Positions 1 to 7,200 of a stretch of DNA of 10,938 bases are shown piece by piece (the first letter of the stretch is position 1; every line of letters begins with the position of its first letter). Source of the stretch: Acidobacteriota bacterium (GTDB lineage Bacteria > Acidobacteriota > Terriglobia > Terriglobales > Acidobacteriaceae); assembly GCA_003225515.1 (NCBI GenBank), contig QIAK01000229.1:3621-14558 (forward strand), in the 5' to 3' direction. The position numbers and the translations under genes were made by a program. The notes below the pieces were generated by a model, which saw nothing but the letters and a program-made list of their open reading frames with translations, made no database searches and was not told where the DNA came from.

Positions 1-731
1 CCGCCGTAAACGCCGAGGCTGGCACGATCAAAGGTGTATTCACCGGAAATCGGAGTGTCCCCCGGCCTTCCACTCGTCCATGCGCCAAATTTTCCGCGGG
101 TTGCTATCTCGCCAGGCGGTTCGGGATTATGAATTTTCAAGTCGTATCCGATCGGGTATCCCCAGCGCACATCACTTAGAAGCGCCTGGTGTACATCGAA
201 TCGCAGCGGCTTTTTTTGCGGGTCGTTCGAGGCGAATTCCACGATCGATCCGTTCGCAATGATTTGTTCGACGACGAGATTGGAGTGTTCGGAGTGAAAG
301 CTCAGATTGCTGCCAAACGGCGGAATGAACACGTGTCCGCCTTCGGCCGTGATGCGGGGGACATGATGCGTAAAAATGCCGCTGAAGCTGCCGTGAACTG
401 TTAACTTTTCGATCGTGATCAGGGTCCACTTGTCGTGTTGGAAGACAACCCCTTCGAGGATGCATCCTGGCACAGGGAAATAAAGGCGATGAGTGCTTCG
501 AACAGTAACATTGCCCGAACTCGCTTCCTTTAAGTCTTCGACGATCGCGCTTTCAGTGAAAGGCCAGATCCGCTCCCAAAGCACCGCAGTGGTACACGCA
601 GCAACACAGATCGCGACACTCGCGAGGATGATCCAGGTTCTTTTTCGGTGGGACGACCGAGGCGAAGGTTGAGATGACGTGCTCGGATTTTTGGGAGCGG
701 ATTGTTTTCTTGTGAGCGCGGGGGAGGACAT
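1..731 (-). CDS. AsmA-like inner-membrane-anchored periplasmic protein, N-terminal part (truncated by window edge)
   Basis: An open frame without stops runs from the ATG at 731 to the left edge, giving 243 residues of an incomplete protein. The start is the first ATG after an in-frame TGA at 740-738, with a GGAG about 10 nt upstream on the minus strand. Residues 1-31 are Ser/Pro/Lys/Arg-rich, as expected for a cytoplasmic tail. Residues 32-52 (TWIILASVAICVAACTTAVL) form one hydrophobic segment, so the rest should lie in the periplasm. The following sequence has the alternating beta pattern and phrases such as STHRLYFPVPGC (79-90), LEGVVFQHD (92-100) and IPPFG (136-140) that I recall from acidobacterial AsmA-like proteins. 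AsmA-family proteins are linked to envelope lipid transport or outer-membrane assembly. That role is inferred here, because the diagnostic C-terminal part is outside the window. No strongly recognisable catalytic motif is visible. Confidence 0.8.
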   Translation of the reverse strand, partial: MSSPALTRKQSAPKNPSTSSQPSPRSSHRKRTWIILASVAICVAACTTAVLWERIWPFTESAIVEDLKEASSGNVTVRSTHRLYFPVPGCILEGVVFQHDKWTLITIEKLTVHGSFSGIFTHHVPRITAEGGHVFIPPFGSNLSFHSEHSNLVVEQIIANGSIVEFASNDPQKKPLRFDVHQALLSDVRWGYPIGYDLKIHNPEPPGEIATRGKFGAWTSGRPGDTPISGEYTFDRASLGVYG

Positions 732-1165
732 TGACCATCAACTCCAATCGAGACCGGTGTTACGCAAGATTAAATACGCGTCCTGCCGTTAAAAATGTGC
801 GGCATGCCTTGCTCCGCATCCGTACACCTTGCGCGTGCCGAGTTTATGAAACCTGTCCGATCCGAAGTGCGCATCCCGCGAATAAGCGCACCAGCCGTCG
901 CCAGAATATTCATCAAGTTCGGCCTACTTTTATTCATCAAAGTTTCTCCCCAAGGCCTTGCTTGGATGCCTGCCGCAATTGGGAGGTAGCCAGTGGAAAT
1001 CCACAAGCGGCCTTCCCGGAGCAATGATTTCCGCATCGAAACGAGACCTGCAAGGGCTACAGGTATTCCGGAAATGAATTAGATAGAGCGCCTGATGGGC
1101 AGTGAAATACCACCCTCTCTATGCTCGGTTTACTTGACGAGCAACTAAATGCAGGGGGAATGGAA
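732..1165. other. Upstream region between divergent AsmA-like and BON genes, largely non-coding
   Basis: About 430 bp separate the AsmA-like start from the BON-domain gene start. Divergent promoters for the two flanking genes should lie here, but I could not assign a convincing -35/-10 pair. A short imperfect inverted repeat (ACCTG at 1046-1050, CAGGT at 1060-1064) and the palindrome TTCCGGAA (1065-1072) sit about 100 bp before the BON gene. They could be operator-like but are short enough to be chance. The only coding candidate is a 55-codon minus-strand ORF, listed separately. Confidence 0.5.
770..937 (-). CDS. Possible small protein (55 aa), unrecognised
   Basis: A minus-strand ATG at 937 is preceded by GGGGAG with about 8 nt spacing, a good Shine-Dalgarno fit. 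The frame continues for 55 codons to a TAA at 772-770, 38 bp before the AsmA-like start on the same strand. The product begins MNKSRPNLMNILATAGALIR, with a mildly hydrophobic N-terminal stretch and an Arg-rich remainder (Arg-rich 20-42). I do not recognise a family. Plus-strand frames overlap the same DNA, so coding capacity alone is not convincing. The ribosome-binding site and the operon-like spacing are the only supports. It may equally be non-coding leader sequence. Confidence 0.2.
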   Translation of the reverse strand: MNKSRPNLMNILATAGALIRGMRTSDRTGFINSARARCTDAEQGMPHIFNGRTRI

Positions 1166-1612
1166 ATGAAGTCCACTTTTCACTATCGACGTTTTCTGTT
1201 GTGCGGCGCATTCGTTCTAGGCTGCGGCGCATTCTTGATCGCTCAAAATTCTGCAGGACAGAACCAGGAACCCTCCAGTCAGAGTCAGGATGCAGCGGGG
1301 CAGAATGCACCTGCTTCGGACAACACCAAAATGAACCAACGCGATCGGAATGCTAACGAGCCAACTGCCGATCAACAGCAGAATGGCCGGTCCGACCGTG
1401 ACCTCACACAGCAAGTACGGAAAGCAATCACAGCCGAAAAATCATTTTCCACGTACGCACATAACGTGAAGGTTGTTGCGCAGAACGGGCACGTGACGCT
1501 GAAGGGTCCAGTCCGCTCAGAGGAAGAAAAGCAGGCGGTGGAAGCGAAGGCCGCGGCAGTTGCGGGAGCGAGCAATGTCACCAGCGAACTGACCGTAAAA
1601 CCAAAAAGCTAG
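1166..1612 (+). CDS. Exported BON-domain protein
   Basis: The product is 148 residues. The ATG at 1166 is chosen because AGGGGGA (1153-1159) lies 6 nt upstream; an in-frame ATG at 1160 almost touches that site. Residues 1-26 form a signal peptide (basic start, hydrophobic 11-26), probably cleaved near LIA-Q. A VLGC at 17-20 is a poor lipobox and is followed by more hydrophobic residues, so a lipoprotein is less likely. Residues 27-75 are a Gln/Asn/Ser-rich linker. Residues 77-147 fit one BON domain: an Asp-Leu-Thr-rich first helix, then VKVVAQNGHVTLKGPV (101-116) with the usual Gly, then a helix and the closing strand SNVTSELTVK. BON domains are associated with binding at membranes, as in OsmY-type osmotic-stress proteins, so a periplasmic role is likely. 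The next gene begins 32 bp downstream, suggesting co-transcription. Confidence 0.9.
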   Translation: MKSTFHYRRFLLCGAFVLGCGAFLIAQNSAGQNQEPSSQSQDAAGQNAPASDNTKMNQRDRNANEPTADQQQNGRSDRDLTQQVRKAITAEKSFSTYAHNVKVVAQNGHVTLKGPVRSEEEKQAVEAKAAAVAGASNVTSELTVKPKS

Positions 1613-1644
1613 CATTATTCGAAAAATCATAAGGAGAGTTCACT

Positions 1645-2208
1645 ATGGCAGGAAAAAATACAGCCGTGTTCGGTATCTATCCGTCGTATACGGCAGTGGA
1701 AATCGGTGTCGACGAGTTGCGCGCCGCGGGCTTCCGTAATGCTGACATCTCAGCGCTCTTTCCCGAGAGTGCGGGAACCAGAGATTTCGCGCACGAAAAG
1801 AACACAAAGGCCCCTGAGGGCGCTACCACCGGAGCGGGAACCGGAGCGGTGATTGGCGGCGCCATGGGATGGTTGATGGGAATTGGCGCCATTGCTATCC
1901 CCGGATTGGGACCGTTTATTGCCGCGGGGCCAATCATGGCTGCGCTAGCTGGAGCGGGAGTTGGAGGCACTGTTGGCGGTATTGCTGGAGCTCTGATTGG
2001 AATGGGAATACCCGAGTACGAAGCCAAGCGCTATGAGGGCCGTGTGAAAGACGGCGGCATCCTTCTTTCAGTCCACTCGGACAGTTCTGATTGGACGAAG
2101 CGAGCAAAGGAGATTCTCAAGCGCACAGGAGCGCAGGATATTTCGTCAACCGGAGAAGCTGATTCCGATGACTCCTCCAGCGACGTCCGATTGCCGCGTG
2201 CGGTTTAG
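1645..2208 (+). CDS. Glycine-zipper stress protein resembling general stress protein 17M / YflT type
   Basis: The product is 187 residues. The ATG is preceded by AAGGAG with about 8 nt spacing. Residues 6-40 (TAVFGIYPSYTAVEIGVDEL, then RAAGF and ISALFP) fit the N-terminal alpha/beta unit of YflT/general-stress-17M-like proteins, in which a protein distinguishes itself by an aromatic-Gly start and an 'ELRAAGF' helix. Residues 59-122 are a GxxxG-rich glycine-zipper segment (TGAGTGAVIGGAMG, PGLGPFIAAGP, GAGVGGTVGGIAGALIGMGIP) able to form two or three membrane-inserting helices. It ends in IPEYEAKRYEGRVKDGGILL, the usual closing strand of this family. The tail from about 168 is Ser/Asp-rich and probably disordered. 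No signal peptide or catalytic residue is visible. A role in stress response at the membrane is inferred from family and from the BON neighbour. Confidence 0.8.
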   Translation: MAGKNTAVFGIYPSYTAVEIGVDELRAAGFRNADISALFPESAGTRDFAHEKNTKAPEGATTGAGTGAVIGGAMGWLMGIGAIAIPGLGPFIAAGPIMAALAGAGVGGTVGGIAGALIGMGIPEYEAKRYEGRVKDGGILLSVHSDSSDWTKRAKEILKRTGAQDISSTGEADSDDSSSDVRLPRAV

Positions 2209-2249
2209 AGGATCGACAGAGGCGGTTTCTTAATTCGGTGCCTACCGTG

Positions 2250-2259
2250 CACACGTGTG
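2250..2259. promoter_or_regulatory. 10-bp perfect palindrome before the permease gene
   Basis: CACACGTGTG is a perfect 10-bp palindrome in the 82-bp gap between the stress-protein gene and the permease gene, 31 bp before the GTG start. Its position would suit an operator, but no factor can be named and it contains the in-frame TGA that closes the permease frame upstream. It may be coincidental. Confidence 0.15.
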
Positions 2260-2290
2260 AATTTGTGTACGAGGCCCGGTCGGAGTTGGA

Positions 2291-4171
2291 GTGGGAGATC
2301 AGGCATTGACACGCTCCTTGAATTCGACGACCTCCTCCAAATCGTCGCTATTTATCGCCGTCACACTGACAATAGCGATATTGTATTTCGGGCGTTTCAT
2401 ATTTATCCCCCTGGCCCTGGCCCTGGTCTTCAGTTTCCTCCTTACGCCATTTGTGAGCTTACTGGAGAAGGCTCACCTGGGCCGCGTTCCCTCTACGCTC
2501 ACCGTGCTGGCTCTTTGCATTGTGATTGCGGTGGGCGTCGGTTGGGAGGTCACAGCCCAACTGCTGGAGATCACAGGCCACATCGGCGATTACAAAGAAA
2601 ATCTCGAGCAGACCATACGTTCCCTGAATATTCCGCGCAACACAGCCCTGGGTCAGGCCACGGCGACGATGCGCGAATTAAACAAAGAACTCGACGCAGC
2701 GCCCGGAAAGGTAGCCACTGCCAATCCGAGTGGCGCAAAAACCAACCCTTCGACGTCTCATCCGATTCCAGTGCAGGTCACAGCACCACCCACCAATCTT
2801 GTGCAGGATGTGCACACTCTCATCGGACCGGTTGCCGGTCCATTAGAAACGGCTGGAATCGTAATCATTTTCACGGCTTTTATTTTGATCAAGAGAGAAG
2901 ACCTGCGGAACCGGCTCATAAGACTCGGAGGCGAAGGTCGGCTAACCGTTGTGACTCAAGCTCTCGACGATGCCAGCCGCCGATTGAGCCGTTATTTGCT
3001 CATGCAGTTTTTGGTGAATGCAACGTATGGCAGCATTTTCGGAGTCGGTTTGTACTTCATGAAGCTTCCACACGCGCTGCTCTGGGGAACATTGGCAGCC
3101 CTGCTGCGCTTTGTACCGTATATCGGAACACTGATCGCTGCCGCATTTCCGGTAGTCATGGCGTTGGCTGTCTTTCCTGGATGGAATCATGCCTTGATGA
3201 TTGTTGGACTGTTTCTCATTCTTGAGCTCATCACCGCTAACCTGATTGAGCCTTGGTTGTATGGTACGCACACCGGAATCTCGTCGCTGGCCGTTCTCGT
3301 CGCAGCAGTGTTCTGGTCAATGTTGTGGGGTCCGGTGGGATTGATCCTGTCCACTCCCCTGACAGTGTGTCTGATGCTGGCTGGGCGCTATGTTCAGCGC
3401 TTAAGTTTTCTGGAAGTGCTTCTCGGGGACGAACCTGTCTTGAGTGCGCACGAACTTCTCTATCAGCGTTTGCTGGCGATGGATCAGGATGAGGCGCGGA
3501 ACCTCATGGAAAAAGAGCTCCACGAAAGATCGCTCCAAAGCCTTTATGAGGAGATTGTGATTCCTGCGCTTGGCTTAGCTGAAGAGGACCGTCACTCGGA
3601 TGCGGTCAGCGAGCGGACGAGCGAATTCATCTACCAAAGCATGCGGGAACTGATCGACGATCTGGGTGAACAGGCCAGGACGCAGAGCACGACCGGAGAG
3701 GCCGCCGATGTTGCGAAAGCACTTTCAGGCTCACAGTTGGCGAAGATCAATATCATTTGCGTTCCGGCGAGAGACGGAGCTGACGAACTTGTAGGTATGA
3801 TGCTCAGCCAGTTGCTTCAACAAGCCGGTCATGGCGCCGACTACATCGTGATTGGAACTGTACATGACATGCTGGAGCAAGTGGCCCAGAGCGGGTGCCA
3901 TACGGTCTGTGTATCTGCACTGCCGCCATTCGCGGTGGGGCAAGCCCGTTCGCTATGTAAGCGCATACATGCACGATTTCCCGAGCTCGCAGTAATTGTG
4001 GGATTGTGGAATTTCGCGGCCGGCGCTCAGAAAGCCCAGGAACGCATTGGGTCCAGTTGCAGTGATGCGGTCGCAACAACTTTATCGGAAGCGCTCTTGC
4101 AGGTCCGAAGATTGTCTGCAGCTTCTGACCAGCCCGACACAGGGAAAGCGGTGGCTTCCTCGGCGAAATAA
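2291..4171 (+). CDS. AI-2E family (PerM/YdiK-type) membrane permease with soluble C-terminal extension
   Basis: The product is 626 residues. An in-frame TGA at 2258-2260 limits the start; GTG 2291 has GGAG (2282-2285) 5 nt upstream. TTG 2306 with GGGAG 8 nt upstream is an alternative. Two helices at about 20-55 and one at 66-88 precede a periplasmic stretch with an Ala/Pro/Thr-rich insert (135-170). Further helices follow from about 183 to 366. Family signatures are visible: RFVPYIGTLIAAAFPVVMAL (273-292), NLIEPWLYG (317-325) and WGPVGLILSTPLT (346-358). The family exports small molecules; its substrate here cannot be read from sequence. From about 367 the protein is soluble: a charged helical region (367-470), then an alpha/beta domain (485-605) beginning INIICVPARDGADEL, with a layout like cobalamin-binding Rossmann domains but lacking the DxHxxG cobalamin ligand motif. 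The gene converges on the giant minus-strand gene 43 bp away. Confidence 0.9.
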   Translation: MGDQALTRSLNSTTSSKSSLFIAVTLTIAILYFGRFIFIPLALALVFSFLLTPFVSLLEKAHLGRVPSTLTVLALCIVIAVGVGWEVTAQLLEITGHIGDYKENLEQTIRSLNIPRNTALGQATATMRELNKELDAAPGKVATANPSGAKTNPSTSHPIPVQVTAPPTNLVQDVHTLIGPVAGPLETAGIVIIFTAFILIKREDLRNRLIRLGGEGRLTVVTQALDDASRRLSRYLLMQFLVNATYGSIFGVGLYFMKLPHALLWGTLAALLRFVPYIGTLIAAAFPVVMALAVFPGWNHALMIVGLFLILELITANLIEPWLYGTHTGISSLAVLVAAVFWSMLWGPVGLILSTPLTVCLMLAGRYVQRLSFLEVLLGDEPVLSAHELLYQRLLAMDQDEARNLMEKELHERSLQSLYEEIVIPALGLAEEDRHSDAVSERTSEFIYQSMRELIDDLGEQARTQSTTGEAADVAKALSGSQLAKINIICVPARDGADELVGMMLSQLLQQAGHGADYIVIGTVHDMLEQVAQSGCHTVCVSALPPFAVGQARSLCKRIHARFPELAVIVGLWNFAAGAQKAQERIGSSCSDAVATTLSEALLQVRRLSAASDQPDTGKAVASSAK

Positions 4172-4214
4172 AATCGCCAACCGGTTCAAACTTTCTACCC
4201 GCCAGAAGCCGGCG

Positions 4215-7200
4215 TTATGGTTGCGGCAGCAACCCGTATACATCAAGTTCCGTTGAAGTTCCGATGTATACCTTGCCATTTGCTACCGTGGGCACGGCAA
4301 ACTTTACCGCCAGGCCGGCTTGGTCGCGACTTGGATTCTGGTTACTGTTGTAAAGCTCGCGCGCAAGATTCGCCGCGTCATAGGCGTGTAGAACGGCTGT
4401 CGTACTCTTTACGGTGCTTAATATCCAGAGCACACCGTTGGTTGATCCATTTGCTGAGATGACCGGGGTTCCACCAGGATACGCATAAGTGATACTTGAC
4501 TGAGAAGTGGGCGCTGTTGATATCAGGCCGTTCAGCAGCAAGTAGGACTTGGCGTAGTCTCCCACTCCACAGAAATAAATATTGTTTTGCCAAAATGCCG
4601 GCATGCTGTGCGCGGTAGGCACTGTGCCGGCCGGCAGGACCTGCAGAACCTGATTTCCGTTTGCATTGTATTGACCCAGATTCGTGCGGTCAGCTAGATA
4701 CACCATCCCCTGCTTACCTGCCGCTACCAGGAGTTGCGTTGGGGACGTGCTCTGATCAGGAATCAGAAGAGGCCCGCCGGATCCCAGGTCGAGATCAGAA
4801 TTGTTCAGAGTTGCATAATTCGAAGGAAGAAAGTAATCCGCTACGGACAGATCGCTGGGATTGAGTTTTACCAGACCCTCACCGTAATCCGCGCCCCCAG
4901 TATTCACATCCGTTGTCCCATTGCCGATCATGAAGTAGATATAGCCGGCCGCGTCAACCGCTGGGGCGGCTCCACTTTGCCAGACGCCGGCTTGCAATCC
5001 ATTGGGAGTGGAGTTAAACACCGCTACCTGCTGCAAGGTGCCTTCGGAATAGCCCATTAACCAGCCGTGATATGGCAGAACATCGCAATGCGAACCCCAT
5101 CCGATGTAGACGACTCCGTTGTCGAGGAACAACCCGGCACGCTGGTTCTGCAGCTGCGGATCGAATGCCACGGTACCCTGGTTGGAGTTAACGGAAGCCT
5201 GAATCTGTACCGGGCTGCCGGCACGTTCCACTCCTGTTGTGATGTCGAGTGCATGCAGATATTGGTAGTAGGAGGTCACGCCCGCGTTGACAGTCTTACT
5301 TCGGGCGACGAGAAACATCGTATTAGTGAGGGGATCAATCACCGGGGTCGAGGTGATACCGACGTTCGGGGAAATATTCGAGCAGCCGCCGATATCTGCT
5401 GTACCCAGTACTTGTGCACCTGGTGGAAGCAGGTTTATCTGCCATAAAGGCGTTGAGGTGGTGCCGTCGCCGTCGAGCGCGTAAACACTGTCGTTCTCGG
5501 TAGCTACATAGACAACGTTATGCATGCCCCCGCCGATGCTCACGCCTTGCACATAAAGCGGCTCGGCGTAGATCTGTCCATCTACCGGGTAACTGAAGAT
5601 CTTTCCGAATTGTGTTGTATTCACATTACCGGTGGTAAGGACAGTCTCACTCAGATTTTGCCCCGTGCGTCCGTTGTCGTTGTGGTAGACGAATGTGCCC
5701 GCAAAACTGGTAACCACGACGGGTACACTTGCGCTCTGGGTTGTGTCAGACGTGCTGGTAGCCGTGATCTGATGCGAACCGGCGGTGCCCGCGCCTGTAT
5801 AGAGACCTGACGATGAAATCGTTCCGACCGTTGCACTGCCTCCTGCGATTCCATCGACCGCCCACATGACGTCGCTGCTGGACACGCCGCTGATGAAAGC
5901 CTGCAGTTGCACACTCTGCCCAGGAGTCACTGACGCTTGCACCGGCACGATCGAAACAGTCGTGCTCGGCACTGCACCCGTACCCGTCAGTGTAACGGTT
6001 TGCAAAGTGGAAGGATCGTTGTCGCTAAATGTGATATAGCCGGCGCGAGTTCCTTTGGCTGATGGCGTGAAGGTGACTTGAACCGTGCAACTGGCAGACG
6101 GAGCCAATACCGTACCGCAGTTGTTAGTTTGTGCGTAGTCCCCGCTGGCGACGATACTGACAATATTCAGCGACGCTCCGCCGGTGTTTTGCAGCGTGAT
6201 GGTTTGAGCCGCGCTGGTGGTCAGCACGTTCTGCGAAGAAAAGGTCAGGCTTGAGGAAGAAAGTGTTGCCGCCGGCCCACCTGTAGTACCGGTTCCCGTG
6301 AGGTTGACGGATTGTGGACTTCCTGTCGCGCTATCGGCAACCGAAATCGCCGCAGTGCGCGTTCCGGAGAGCATTGGGGCGAACACGGCGGTGATGGTGC
6401 AATTCGCTCCCGCCGCCACCGAAACGCCGCAATTATTGGTCTGCGAGAAATCCCCGGAGTTTGTCCCCGTGATCGTAATGCTGGAAATTGCTAATGTTGT
6501 ATTACCAGTGTTGAACAGTGTCACGCCGCCCGGCGCACTGGTGGTGCCAACAGATGTGTTCGCGAATGCAATGTTCGCAGTGCTGAAGCTGACTGCTGGC
6601 GCCGTGCCCACGCCGGTCAGCGCAGCAGTTTGGGGGCTGCCGCTGGCATTATCGAGAATGGACACGATTGCCTGGCGCGTCGCCGCAACGCTGGGGAGGA
6701 AACTCACACTGATCGAGCAACTCGTTCCTTCTGCAAGCAAACTTCCGCAATTATTTGTCTGAGCGAAATCTGCGCTATTCGCTCCCGTAATGCTGATTGA
6801 AGAAATCGTCAGCGTGGCATTACCCGAGTTACTGAAGGTAAGAATGCTGGCAGGACTCGTGGTGCCCACAGGCTGATTGGCGAAACTGATGCTTGCAGGT
6901 GAAAAAGCAACGTTCGGTGCTATGCCTATGCCGGTAAGGGGCACGGTATGCGGATTGCCCGTAGCACTGTCGCTGATAGAGATGCTTGCGGTTCGAGCGC
7001 TGGTGGCGGTGGGGGTGAAAGTTGCGTTGATAGAACAAGACGCGCCCGCGGCGAGCGATCCGCCGCAGGTACTTGTTTCAGCATAATCAGCACTATTCGC
7101 GCCGGTCAGGGAAATGCTGGTGATCGTCAGTGTGGCTGTTCCCGCATTCGTGAGAGTAACGGTACCAGCTGGACTCGTCGATCCAACGGTCTGATTTGCA

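Noticed and set aside
1071..1083. A 13-mer, GAAATGAATTAGA, shared by the region before the BON gene and the region before the giant gene (10571-10583).
   Set aside because: About one exact 13-mer pair is expected by chance in a window of this size, and the copies lie in opposite orientation relative to the genes they would control.
2257..3225. A 322-codon plus-strand open frame overlapping the permease gene.
   Set aside because: It is His/Arg/Ser/Cys-rich with no family pattern, and it overlaps a clear membrane permease in another frame. It is a shadow.
4162..4214. Two short inverted repeats in the convergent gap (GGCGA/TCGCC at 4162-4178 and CGCC/GGCG at 4200-4214) as possible terminators.
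   Set aside because: Stems of four to five base pairs without a T tract are too weak to call.
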